A stretch of 64,000 bases of DNA from Sphingopyxis sp. Lineage in GTDB: Bacteria; Pseudomonadota; Alphaproteobacteria; Sphingomonadales; Sphingomonadaceae. The notes below the pieces were generated by a model. That model made no database searches. It saw only the letters and a program-made list of their open reading frames with translations, and had not been told where the DNA came from. Shown here one piece after another: positions 25,286 to 33,789 of this stretch. The stretch is taken from NCBI GenBank assembly GCA_016793775.1, contig JAEULK010000043.1:124001-188000 (forward strand), read 5' to 3'. The position numbers and the translations under genes are program-made. The first letter of the stretch is position 1; each line of letters starts with the position of its first letter.

Positions 25286-26380
25286 TCAGCCGGCCGCCTT
25301 GGCGCGCGGCCGTCTCCGCCACCAGAGTAGCAGGCCGACGACGATCATGACGGTCAGCCACACCCCGATCGCCAGCGCCAGAATGCGTCCGGCGAGGCCA
25401 AGGCCTTCGCCGGTGTGCAGCGGATAGAAGGAGCCGATGACGGTCGCACCCAATCCGGCCTCGGTCGCGGGCCAGGCGCCGCGCACGCTGCCGTCATTGG
25501 CATCGACGATCACCAGGCTGCCGCCATAGCCGCCGCGATACAGCTCGGCCGGTGCACGGACCCAGGCGTAATAGCTCGCATCCTCGGCCGAGGGGAAGGT
25601 GGTGCCGACGAAGCGGCTGCCGGGGATCGCCGCGACTGCGGCGCGCGAAGCGGCGGCGAAGCCGACCGGGCGGCCCGTGGGCGGATTGGCGGGCAAAGTG
25701 ATTTCCTCCACCCCGGCGAGTTCGCGGATTTCATTCTCGAACATGAACAGGGCGCCGGTGCCGACAATGATCAGCGCCGGAATGCCTGCCCACAGGCCCA
25801 GTGCCTTGTGCCAGCTGTAATAACCCGCGGTCGATCCGCGGCGCCCGCGCGGGCGCAGCGCCTGACGCCACTGACCGCGCTTCGGCCAGGCGACGACGAA
25901 GCCGAAGATCAAATTGGTGAAGAGCAGCACGCCGCTGGCGGCGAGAATCCAGTGCCCGGTCTGCCCGGCGACAAGCGTCAGGTGGATTTCGCGGATGAAC
26001 CCCAATACGCTGTACTGGTCGGCCGGATTGTCGCGCAGGATCGCGCCCGCTCCGTCGATATAGGCCTTGCGGCTGACCCCAGCTGGATCATTGTGCAGGA
26101 TGATATAGCGGTCGGCGAGTCCCGCGGTCGTCCATATCCAAGTTATCTCGGCCTTGCCCCCCGCCGCAGCGAGCGCATCGATCCGCCGCTCGATCGCGGC
26201 AAGGTCGGTCGGCTGGCTGCGCGTCGTCAGCAGCGCGTCCTCGGCCTCGAAGTGAAAGGTCAGGATCACGCCCGTCACGGCCTGCAGCAACCAGATCGCC
26301 GCCGCGCCGAGCCCGAGCCAGCGATGCAGCGCGACGAGCCTCTTACGGGTCGATCCGTTGGTCGGTGAAGCGGTCGTCAT
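25286..26380 (-). CDS. PepSY-associated inner-membrane protein (second copy)
   Basis: The product has 364 residues and aligns end to end with the protein at 2292-3383: VALHRWLGLGAAAIWLLQAVTGVILTFHFE near the start, WILAASGVLLFTNLIFG, AWPKRGQWRQALRP, YYSWHKALGLWAGIPALI, FYPLHTGEGLGLAGRI, and a basic tail. Four membrane segments flank two periplasmic loops. By family it may reduce or process imported ferric complexes. I chose the ATG at 26380; the upstream frame is arginine-rich and overlaps the HTH gene region. It lies 55 bases downstream of the HTH-only MocR gene and is probably cotranscribed with it. Confidence 0.82.
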   Translation of the reverse strand: MTTASPTNGSTRKRLVALHRWLGLGAAAIWLLQAVTGVILTFHFEAEDALLTTRSQPTDLAAIERRIDALAAAGGKAEITWIWTTAGLADRYIILHNDPAGVSRKAYIDGAGAILRDNPADQYSVLGFIREIHLTLVAGQTGHWILAASGVLLFTNLIFGFVVAWPKRGQWRQALRPRGRRGSTAGYYSWHKALGLWAGIPALIIVGTGALFMFENEIRELAGVEEITLPANPPTGRPVGFAAASRAAVAAIPGSRFVGTTFPSAEDASYYAWVRAPAELYRGGYGGSLVIVDANDGSVRGAWPATEAGLGATVIGSFYPLHTGEGLGLAGRILALAIGVWLTVMIVVGLLLWWRRRPRAKAAG

Positions 26381-26435
26381 TCCTGTTCGTTCCTTGAAAT
26401 ACCAGAGACGCGCCGGGCGCGGCGAATGCAAGGCG

Positions 26436-26792
26436 TCAAATGGCCGGGCGCTGCCGCGGCTTGCGAAAGCGATAGCCGAAACCGCAAGTGTCCGGGTCGA
26501 GCGGTGGCGTGGTCGCGGGCATCGCGGGGGGCACCGTCGCAACCGCCGTGCCGCGGGTGCCGAGGCTGGTCAGCCAGCCGCAGGCAATCAGCTTTTCATA
26601 GGCCGACACCACCGTCTTGCGGTTGAACCCCGCGGTCTCTGCAAGATAGCGGCTGCTCGGCAGCCAGGCACCGGGGGCGAGGCGTCCATTCTCGATATCG
26701 TGGATGATCGCATTGACGATCTGGCAATGTATCGGCTCGCGCAATGAGCGATCGACGCGGTCGCCGAGGCCGATGGGCCAGTTGTACAGCAT
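26436..26792 (-). CDS. HTH-only MocR remnant or stand-alone GntR regulator
   Basis: The product has only 118 residues. It contains the GntR winged helix (EPIHCQIVNAIIHDIENGRL, WLPSSRYLAETAGFNRKTVV, IACGWLTSLGTRGTAV), closely following the MocR at 8250-9716, then a linker ending FGYRFRKPRQRPAI. The stop falls where the aminotransferase domain would begin, and only 55 bases follow before the PepSY gene, so no domain remnant is left. AAGGGGGAACC precedes the ATG at 26792, so it appears to be expressed. It cannot bind PLP as a MocR does and may act as a constitutive or competing DNA binder. Confidence 0.75.
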   Translation of the reverse strand: MLYNWPIGLGDRVDRSLREPIHCQIVNAIIHDIENGRLAPGAWLPSSRYLAETAGFNRKTVVSAYEKLIACGWLTSLGTRGTAVATVPPAMPATTPPLDPDTCGFGYRFRKPRQRPAI

Positions 26793-26913
26793 GGTTCCCC
26801 CTTTCCCGACCTTGGTGACGGGCGCACTATCCAAAGCCTGGCGTGGCGGCGAAAGCGGAGCTTTGGGTAAGGCGGGGCAATATTGGGTGGCGGCGGGTGG
26901 GGCGCGGAAATGC

Positions 26914-26939
26914 TTACCCGTCTTCGCCCGACGTTACCC
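26914..26939 (+). promoter_or_regulatory. Paired TTACCC boxes upstream of the YtcJ-type amidohydrolase
   Basis: TTACCC at 26914-26919 and 26934-26939, 20 bases apart and 107 bases before the ATG at 27046. A further GGGTAA lies at 26865-26870. The region 26793-27045 is the divergent gap shared with the HTH-only MocR gene. Confidence 0.62.
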
Positions 26940-27045
26940 CGCGGCACGGCTTCGAACCCTGCGGCGCTTGCTGTTGAATGACGGCCTGATGTCCATCCAT
27001 CGCCGGACCTGCGACAAGGTCCGCACCAGCCCGCCGGGAGCCACA

Positions 27046-28770
27046 ATGTCGAAAAGCATCGCCTCTGCCACCCTCGCCGCCATGCTGTGCCTGTCGGGAG
27101 CCGCGCAGGCGAAAGGCAAGGTGGAGGCCGACCTGATTCTGACCAACGCGCGCGTCTATACGGTCGAGGACACGCAGCCCTGGGCCGAGGCGGTCGCGAT
27201 TCTGGATGGCAAGATCGTCGCGGTGGGGACGGCTGCGAGCGTCGGCAAGCTGCGCGGTTCGGCGACGCGCACCGTCGATGTCGGCGGCAAGCTGGTGCTG
27301 CCGGCCTTTGGCGATGCGCACGCCCATCCGCTGTTCGGGGCGCTCAGCCGCACCCGTTGTCCGCTGCATGACGGCAAGACGATCGCCGACTATCAGGCGT
27401 TGATCGCCAAATGCGTCGCCGAGACGCCGGGCGACGGTGCGATCTATGGCATCGGTTGGAGCGATGCGCTGTTTCCGCCGAGCGGCATCCCGCGCAAGGA
27501 CTCGCTCGATAAGGTATCGACGACGCGCCCGCTGATCTTTGAATCGCTCGGCGGGCATAGCTATTGGCTGAACTCCAAGGCGCTCGAGGTCGGCAAGATC
27601 ACGCGCGACACCAAGGACCCGGCGAATGGCACGATCGACCGCGACCCCGCGACGGGTGAGCCGGTCGGCAGCCTGCAGGAAGCGGCGATGGACCTGGTCA
27701 AGCCTATGATCCCGGCGCCGACGGCCACCGAGGTGCAGAATTCGATCCTCTATGTCGCCGACCATTTCAACAGCCTGGGCATCGTCAACTGGAACGACGC
27801 CGGGGTCGAATATGACGCCGACGGCGGCAGCGCGATGGTCGATGCGTACAAGGCGGTGCTCGATGTCGGCAAGCTGACCAGCCATGTCGCGGTGTCGCTG
27901 AAGTGGAAGAATGAGGAGGGCCTGGAGCAGCTCCCCGGGCTGCTCAAAGCCGCCGAGCGCGCCAATGCGCTGGGCATTTCGACGCATATGGTGAAATTCT
28001 ATGTCGACGGGGTGATCCCGCAAAAGACCGCCTTCATGCTCGCGCCCTATGAGAATGGCGGCGACGAACGCGGCACGCCGCAGATCGCGCCCGAGCTGCT
28101 GAAAAAGGCGGTCACCGCGGTCGATGCGAAGGGCATGCACGCCTTCCTCCACGCGATCGGCGACGGCGGGGTGCATATCTCGCTCGACGCGGTCGAAGCG
28201 GCGCGCAAGGCGAATGGCGCGAAGCCGACGCATCACATGATAACCCATATGAATGTCGTCGACCCCAGCGACCAGCCGCGCTTCGGCAAGCTCGCGACCT
28301 TCGCGCAATTCCAGCCGAGCTGGGCTTCGTGGTACGATTATATGGATCTGACCGTCGCCGCGATCGGGCCGAAGCGCGCGACCTATGTCTATCCGGCGGG
28401 CAGCATCGTGCGCGCTGGCGGCAAGCTCGCTTATGGCGCCGACTGGCCGGTGGGCGGTGCCAACCCGCTCGAGGGCATCGAGGTCGCGATGACACGCCGC
28501 ACCGCGGGCGATCCGAACGCCAAGCCGCTGCTGCCCGAGGAGGGCGTCAGCCTGAAGGACGCGATCGCCAGCCACACGATCAACGTCGCCTATGTCAACG
28601 GCTTCGCCGATGTCACGGGGTCGATCAAGGCCGGCAAGAGCGCCGACCTCGTGGTGCTCGACAAGGATATCTTCAAGCTGCCGGTCTATGAGATTTCCAA
28701 GGCCAAGGTGCTGGTCACGCTGTTCGAGGGCAAGCCGGTGTTCGGCGACTGGGACGCCGCGACGAAATAG
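27046..28770 (+). CDS. Exported YtcJ-type amidohydrolase (second copy)
   Basis: The product has 574 residues with a signal peptide ending AAQA (about residue 22). Metal ligands are HAH at residues 92-94 (FGDAHAHPLFG), histidines in FLHAIGDGGVHIS and HHMITHMN, and the late Asp in YGADWPVGGANPLEG. The family hydrolyses amide bonds with one or two divalent metals. GGGAG lies six bases before the ATG. It is the counterpart of the enzyme at 5997-7664 but sits under TTACCC boxes instead of the AAACATCCA motif. The frame is open far upstream, but without family similarity or a ribosome site. Confidence 0.85.
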   Translation: MSKSIASATLAAMLCLSGAAQAKGKVEADLILTNARVYTVEDTQPWAEAVAILDGKIVAVGTAASVGKLRGSATRTVDVGGKLVLPAFGDAHAHPLFGALSRTRCPLHDGKTIADYQALIAKCVAETPGDGAIYGIGWSDALFPPSGIPRKDSLDKVSTTRPLIFESLGGHSYWLNSKALEVGKITRDTKDPANGTIDRDPATGEPVGSLQEAAMDLVKPMIPAPTATEVQNSILYVADHFNSLGIVNWNDAGVEYDADGGSAMVDAYKAVLDVGKLTSHVAVSLKWKNEEGLEQLPGLLKAAERANALGISTHMVKFYVDGVIPQKTAFMLAPYENGGDERGTPQIAPELLKKAVTAVDAKGMHAFLHAIGDGGVHISLDAVEAARKANGAKPTHHMITHMNVVDPSDQPRFGKLATFAQFQPSWASWYDYMDLTVAAIGPKRATYVYPAGSIVRAGGKLAYGADWPVGGANPLEGIEVAMTRRTAGDPNAKPLLPEEGVSLKDAIASHTINVAYVNGFADVTGSIKAGKSADLVVLDKDIFKLPVYEISKAKVLVTLFEGKPVFGDWDAATK

Positions 28771-28771
28771 G

Positions 28772-29641
28772 TCAGGGCCAGCGCATGACCGCGCGCATCG
28801 TTGCGGTGATCGAGCGATGCGGCACGGTGACGTGGCTCTCGCCGTCGAGGAGCAGAAATTCGCTGCGCAGCCCGGTGGCTGACAGCGGCGCGAGGCGAGC
28901 GGCGAGCGCTGCGCTGTCCTGCGCGATCGAACCATCGCTTTCAAACTCGCCCGCGATCAGCAGCAGCCGGGTGCGGCGCGCGAGCTTGCCGTCCTGTTCG
29001 GCGCGCGTGCGCCAAGCAGCCTCTTCGGACAGAATCGCCTGATCGTCCCACCAGATCGATGGGCTCGCCGCGACGATCGTGTCGAAGGCGCCGGGATAAG
29101 AATAGAAGAGGTGGAGCGCGAACAGCCCGCCGAGCGAATGGCCATAGAGCGCCTGCCGCTGTGGATGCACCTTGTAGCGCTTGGCGACGGCGGGCTTGAG
29201 TTCATCGAGCAGGAAGGCGCGAAATGCATCGCGGCCGCCCGACGGATATTTGGCATAGAGCCGCTTCAGCGCCGGGGTGACGAGCGGCCCGGTGAAATCC
29301 TCCATCCGGCGCGGGTCATAGACCTGGTCGCCGGGGTGGCCGACGCCGACGACGATCATCTTGTCGAGGTCGCGCCCGCCGAAGCCCTGGATGCGCCGCG
29401 CCTCGGCGAAGCCCGCGAACATGGCATTGCCGTCGAGGACATAGAGGATCGGATAGCCGCCCTCGGGCGCCTCGCCCGCAGGGCGCGAGACGAAGATGCG
29501 ATAGGTCCGGCCCCTCGCCGAGGTCATGTCCCATGTCTCGGTTTCGGGCATGGCGTAGGGCGCGGGCGCCGGCGATTCGGCGGCGAGGGTCGGCAGCGGT
29601 GCGGCGAGGAGCAGCGCGAGGCTCGCGGCGAGAAACCTCAT
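28772..29641 (-). CDS. Exported esterase, IroE/enterochelin-esterase-like
   Basis: The product has 289 residues with a signal peptide (MRFLAASLALLLAAPLPTLAAE). The alpha/beta-hydrolase core has ILYVLDGNAMF, the nucleophile motif GHSLGG, AASPSIWWDD and a C-terminal ESHVTVPH supplying the His. This matches IroE-like periplasmic esterases that trim trilactone siderophores, though other esters are possible. The ATG at 29641 overlaps the permease stop (ATGA), making it the fourth gene of the hydantoinase operon. Its stop lies 2 bases from that of the convergent amidohydrolase. Confidence 0.82.
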   Translation of the reverse strand: MRFLAASLALLLAAPLPTLAAESPAPAPYAMPETETWDMTSARGRTYRIFVSRPAGEAPEGGYPILYVLDGNAMFAGFAEARRIQGFGGRDLDKMIVVGVGHPGDQVYDPRRMEDFTGPLVTPALKRLYAKYPSGGRDAFRAFLLDELKPAVAKRYKVHPQRQALYGHSLGGLFALHLFYSYPGAFDTIVAASPSIWWDDQAILSEEAAWRTRAEQDGKLARRTRLLLIAGEFESDGSIAQDSAALAARLAPLSATGLRSEFLLLDGESHVTVPHRSITATMRAVMRWP

Positions 29642-30906
29642 GCCACGACCGCTTGGCGGCGCAGGCGCAGCACCGCGAGATAGGCCAATGCCGCGAGGAT
29701 GGTCGCGTCGAGCGCGGGCACGGTGGTCAGCGTCCAGCCGAGCTGCATCGCGGGCAGGGTGATGACAAGGCTGCCGAGCCACACCCCGATCGCTTCCCAG
29801 CGGACCGGCAGCGTTGCCACCTCGTCGCGGCCGCGGAAGGTCAGGAAGCCGTCAATCACGTAAATCGCGGCGATCGGCGGGATGATCAGCCCGAGTGCGA
29901 TCAGGAAAGGGATGAAGCTGTTGATGATGCCGAGCAGCGCGAACAGGCAGCCGATCGCGCCGCCGATGACGACGATCCAGCCTTGCTTGAGGCGCGGAAA
30001 GGTCGCCGCGAGCGAGAGGCCGGCCGAATAGAGGTTCAGCGCGTTGATCGTCCACACCGACAGGATGAGCATCGCAAGCGCGGGCAGGCCGAAGCCCAAT
30101 GCGACCACCAGCTTCATGATGTCGGTTTGTCCGGTAGTCAGTGCGATCAGCGCCGACACGAGCATGATCACCGGCGCGCAAAAGGGGAAGGAGAGCAGCA
30201 TCGCCGAGACTGCGCCGCGTTCGGTACGGATGAAGCGCGACAGGTCGGGCATCGCGGCGACGGTCAGCAGATTGCCGCCGACGAGCGAGGAGAGCGCAAT
30301 GCCGAAGCTCATCGGCAGCGGCGGCGCGGCGACCGGGCCGAGGTCGGGGGCGGGATTGTCGCCGAGCGCGACGACGCACACCGCGATCAGGATCACGCCG
30401 ACGAACGGCACCGCGACCATTGCCAGCCGGTCGAGGGTGCGAAAGCCCCAGATCGTCGACAGCGTGATGATGACGCTGCCGATGACGACGAACAGCTGGA
30501 AATTCCCGGCAATGCCATAGCCGCCCCGCGCCGCGGCGACCATCGCGTCGCCGAAGAAGGAGACATTGACCCCGAACCAGCAGAAATGGACGATCGCGAT
30601 GACGATATTGACCAGCGCCGCGCCCCACAGCCCGAAGGACCGCTGCACGAGCATATAGGTGGTGAGCCGCGTGCGGACGCTGACGATGGCGGTCAGGCAG
30701 GCGCCCGCACACAGGATCAGCCCGGCGCCGAGCGCCGCGAGCACCGCCTGGTTCATGCCGAGCGCAAGACCCGCCTGCGCATTATTGAGGAAGCCGGGCA
30801 GCGAGAAGGTGAAGCTCGCGATGATCAGCGCGACGCGCCAGCCGGGAATGGTCAGGTCTTCGGGAAGACGCCCGCTCGCATAGTTTCCCCCCGCCTCTGC
30901 GCTCAT
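29638..30906 (-). CDS. NCS1-type nucleobase/hydantoin permease
   Basis: The product has 422 residues with about 12 membrane helices (ALIIASFTFSLPGFLNNAQAG, FCWFGVNVSFFGDAM, LFALLGIINSFIPFLIALG and others). The pattern matches cytosine permease (CodB)-like carriers of the NCS1 family, which move purines, pyrimidines, allantoin or hydantoins with a cation. The ATG at 30906 overlaps the DUF917 stop. Lying beside hydantoinase-A and DUF917 genes, it probably imports their cyclic ureide or hydantoin-like substrate (inference). Confidence 0.84.
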   Translation of the reverse strand: MSAEAGGNYASGRLPEDLTIPGWRVALIIASFTFSLPGFLNNAQAGLALGMNQAVLAALGAGLILCAGACLTAIVSVRTRLTTYMLVQRSFGLWGAALVNIVIAIVHFCWFGVNVSFFGDAMVAAARGGYGIAGNFQLFVVIGSVIITLSTIWGFRTLDRLAMVAVPFVGVILIAVCVVALGDNPAPDLGPVAAPPLPMSFGIALSSLVGGNLLTVAAMPDLSRFIRTERGAVSAMLLSFPFCAPVIMLVSALIALTTGQTDIMKLVVALGFGLPALAMLILSVWTINALNLYSAGLSLAATFPRLKQGWIVVIGGAIGCLFALLGIINSFIPFLIALGLIIPPIAAIYVIDGFLTFRGRDEVATLPVRWEAIGVWLGSLVITLPAMQLGWTLTTVPALDATILAALAYLAVLRLRRQAVVA

Positions 30907-32009
30907 GCCGTCTCCGTCTCGTTCAGCGATTCCACCGGGGCATAGTCGAACCCCATGCCGAAGGCACGCGGTCCGACAAAGGACAGGGCATGGGCATCCC
31001 GCAATATGCCAGGCGCGGCGGCGGCGATCACCTTCACCCGCTGCCCATATTTCAATTTTTCCGTCGTGATCGTGTCGGCGGTGTCGCGGTCCATCACGGT
31101 GATGATATCGGGGACCATCGCCAGGATCCGGCCGCCGCTCGTCGCGACGAGGTTTTCGTTCTGGAACTCGATCTCCATTTGCCCGGCGTCGCCGAACCCG
31201 TCGATCGTCACCGTGCCGACCGAAAAGCCGCCGCGCGTTTCGCGTTCCAGATCGACGATCTTGCCGTCGAACAAGGTCAGGCAATGGGGGTAGAGGCCCG
31301 TCGCCTCGAGCGCCTTACCCAACGCCGCGAAGGGATCGGCGCCGCGCGCGCGGGCTTCGCGCACCGCGCGGCCCACGGCGATCGCCGCGCTGACGCTGCC
31401 GGGTACGGCATGGGCTTTCGCCTCGGCACCGCTCAACGGATATTCGACCATATGCGCGATGCCGCCCAGCGACACCGACAGCGCGCGCGCGATCCGTTCG
31501 TGCGTGACATTGTCCTCGGTCTCGATGACGCTGAGCGACCCGTCGGCGGCGGTGAGCACCGAGGGGCAGGCGGACAGACCGCGAATGTTGAAGATCGCCA
31601 TCTGCGATTCAGGAAAGGCGCGGCCCATGCCATCGCAATCGACGACGGGGATGCCCAGTTCGGCAGCCGCGATGAAGGGGGCAAGCCCGTTGCCGCCGCC
31701 GATTTCGATCGGCAGCACCGCGTCGATCGGTTTGCCCATAATCTCTTCGAGCCGCCTGAGCCCCGACACCGCCTCATTGCCATTGGGCAGCTTTTCGACC
31801 GACACGGTCGGCGCGCCGATCCAGCCGCAGGGCGCGAGCAGCGCGTCGTCGGCGATATCGGCCAGCGACACGACCTCGAACCGCCCGCAGCGGGCGAGCG
31901 CCGCTTCGGCCAGGAGCAGGCTGTAATAGGGATCGCCGCCGCCGCCCGATCCCAGAAAGGCCGCGCCGCTCGCCAGGTCCGCCAGTACGGCGTAGTCGTC
32001 AATGACCAT
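30903..32009 (-). CDS. DUF917 protein (S-methyl thiohydantoin desulfurase domain)
   Basis: The product has 368 residues without signal or membrane segments. It shows the DUF917 hallmarks: FLGSGGGGDPYYS near the start, VLPIEIGGGNGLAPFIAA, VDCDGMGRAFPE and a C-terminal domain with GGRILAMVPDIITVMD. The family is associated with hydantoin-type ring chemistry and usually neighbours hydantoinase-A genes, as here; its reaction is poorly known. The start lies 11 bases inside the end of the hydantoinase gene and has GGAGG upstream. Confidence 0.85.
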   Translation of the reverse strand: MVIDDYAVLADLASGAAFLGSGGGGDPYYSLLLAEAALARCGRFEVVSLADIADDALLAPCGWIGAPTVSVEKLPNGNEAVSGLRRLEEIMGKPIDAVLPIEIGGGNGLAPFIAAAELGIPVVDCDGMGRAFPESQMAIFNIRGLSACPSVLTAADGSLSVIETEDNVTHERIARALSVSLGGIAHMVEYPLSGAEAKAHAVPGSVSAAIAVGRAVREARARGADPFAALGKALEATGLYPHCLTLFDGKIVDLERETRGGFSVGTVTIDGFGDAGQMEIEFQNENLVATSGGRILAMVPDIITVMDRDTADTITTEKLKYGQRVKVIAAAAPGILRDAHALSFVGPRAFGMGFDYAPVESLNETETA

Positions 32010-33597
32010 GACGCGCCTCCGCCAGCGGCACGGCGGTCACGCCGTCGGCGTCGGCCAGGCTGCCGACCGCCTTCATGCGCAGCTGCGCCGAACGGCCGGG
32101 CAGATAGGAAAGAAACACTTCGTCCATGTCGACAATCTCTGCTGTTTCGCGGGTGGCTCCGGCCGCAACGACGCGGGCGAGGAGCGTTTCGCGCATCGCC
32201 TCGAGCGCGGCGGCGCGGGGTTCCAGATCATAATCGACGATCCGGTCGGCCTGTGCCCCGATCTGGGCGATGGCCGCGCCGACGGCATTGGCGACCGCGG
32301 CGTGATCGGGCCGCACCACCTGTGCTGCGCCCTTCACATCGTCGTCGATCAGGAAATGGCCGCCGCCGACCGCGATGATCGTGACGTCGCCCGACTGGGT
32401 TTTCATGCGGTCGATGCCGTCGGCCAGCATGTCGGCCATGCGGGTGAGGATCGCGGCGCTCAGCGCCGGCGCCAGCGCGGGGATCAGATCGGGGTCGCCA
32501 AAGCGCGCCTTGCCCGCCGCGACCGCGATATCGCTGGTGGTGAGCGTCGATCCGCCGAACAGAAAGGCGTCCTGCGTGAGGCGGAAACCGACCGAATCTG
32601 GGCCGATGGTCACGCCGTTCGTGGCTTCGTCGAGACGGATGCGCGTGCCGCCGCCAAGGCCGATCGCGAGGATGTCGGGCATACGGAAATTGGTCCGCAC
32701 GCCGCCGATATCGACCGCGATCGAGGATTCGCGCGGATATCCGTTCGCGAGCACGCCGATGTCGCAGGTCGTGCCGCCGACATCCATGACGATGCCATTG
32801 TCGACCCCGGTCAGGAAGGCGGCGCCGCGCATACTGTTCGTCGGACCCGACCCCATGGTCAGCACCGGATAGCGTGCCGCCTCCGATGCCGAGATCAGCG
32901 TCCCGTCATTCTGCGAGATATAGAGCGGCGCGGCTATGCCGAGGGCCCCCAGCGCGCGTTCGAGCGAGGCCATGACATGCTGCGCCAGCGTCGCGAGCGC
33001 GGCGTTCAGGATCGTGCCATTCTCGCGCTCTATCAGTCCGAGGCGACCGATGTCGTGCGACAGGCTGACATGTGCATCGGGATGAACGTCGGCGATGATC
33101 GCCGCCGCCCATTCCTCCATCGCGGCGTTGATCGGCGCGAAGGCGCAGCTGACCGCGATACTGGCGATGCCCTGTTCGCGGCAGTCCCTGGCGGCGGCGC
33201 GCACCGCGACTTCGTCGAGGGGGGAGATTTCGCGGCCGTCGACCTCATAGCCGCCGGGCAGCAGGAAGGTCGCGCCCTCGATCCGTTGGACCAGTGCTTC
33301 GGGCCAGCCGGTCATCGGCGGCAGCGCTTCGCCCGAAGGGCTGGCGAGCCGGATGACGCCGACGCGGTCGAGCCGGTCGCGCTCGACCAGCGCGTTGGTG
33401 AAATGGGTGGTGCCGATCATCACGGCGCTGATATCGGCGGCGGCGGCCCCGGCGTCGGACAGGATCGCGCCGATCGCGGCGGTCACCCCCGAACTGACGT
33501 CGGCGCTGGTCGGCTGCTTGGTCGATGCGACCACGCGGCCCCCGGCAATCAGGACCGCGTCGGTGTTGGTTCCCCCGACGTCGACACCAATACGCAC
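31999..33597 (-). CDS. Hydantoinase/oxoprolinase subunit A family protein (HyuA-like)
   Basis: The product has 532 residues. It begins with the ASKHA phosphate-binding motif IGVDVGGTNTDAVL, has TTHFTNALVER, TMGSGPTNSMRGAAFL, VMDVGGTTCDIGVL and GGGTRIRLD. This is the ATP-dependent A component of hydantoinases and 5-oxoprolinases. No B subunit is present, so it probably works with DUF917 instead, a combination common in bacteria. Start is GTG (33597) after GGAG; an ATG nearby is out of frame. Two TTACCC boxes on its strand lie 92 bases upstream, and it leads a four-gene overlapping operon. Confidence 0.86.
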   Translation of the reverse strand: MRIGVDVGGTNTDAVLIAGGRVVASTKQPTSADVSSGVTAAIGAILSDAGAAAADISAVMIGTTHFTNALVERDRLDRVGVIRLASPSGEALPPMTGWPEALVQRIEGATFLLPGGYEVDGREISPLDEVAVRAAARDCREQGIASIAVSCAFAPINAAMEEWAAAIIADVHPDAHVSLSHDIGRLGLIERENGTILNAALATLAQHVMASLERALGALGIAAPLYISQNDGTLISASEAARYPVLTMGSGPTNSMRGAAFLTGVDNGIVMDVGGTTCDIGVLANGYPRESSIAVDIGGVRTNFRMPDILAIGLGGGTRIRLDEATNGVTIGPDSVGFRLTQDAFLFGGSTLTTSDIAVAAGKARFGDPDLIPALAPALSAAILTRMADMLADGIDRMKTQSGDVTIIAVGGGHFLIDDDVKGAAQVVRPDHAAVANAVGAAIAQIGAQADRIVDYDLEPRAAALEAMRETLLARVVAAGATRETAEIVDMDEVFLSYLPGRSAQLRMKAVGSLADADGVTAVPLAEARHGH

Positions 33598-33688
33598 CCC
33601 GACATTCTCCCACAGCCTCTTGCCCGCCGATTACACTGGGGGGGTGGGGCGCACGCAACGCGTAAAACGGGTGCCGGGGACCGCGAAC

Positions 33689-33716
33689 GGGTAATGGCTC
33701 TGCCGTCGATGGGTAA
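33689..33716 (-). promoter_or_regulatory. Paired TTACCC boxes between hydantoinase operon and LuxR gene
   Basis: GGGTAA at 33689-33694 and 33711-33716 (TTACCC on the minus strand), 22 bases apart, ending 92 bases before the hydantoinase start. The same gap serves the divergent MalT-like regulator gene, whose own expression could be affected. Confidence 0.6.
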
Positions 33717-33789
33717 GGCTTTGCAGGCGGTTGTCAGGCCTGTCATCGATCCGTAACCTCCGTTCCCGGAAGCCGAGAGAGGTTGTGCC

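Noticed and set aside
26381-26435. Frameshifted aminotransferase domain after the HTH-only MocR
   Set aside because: Only 55 bases separate it from the PepSY gene, and they show no aminotransferase-like sequence in any frame.
31999-33756. Long open frames antisense to the hydantoinase, MocR, TonB and other genes
   Set aside because: They are shadows in GC-rich DNA: arginine-, alanine- and histidine-rich translations without motifs, and the sense frames have clear families and overlapping operon structure.
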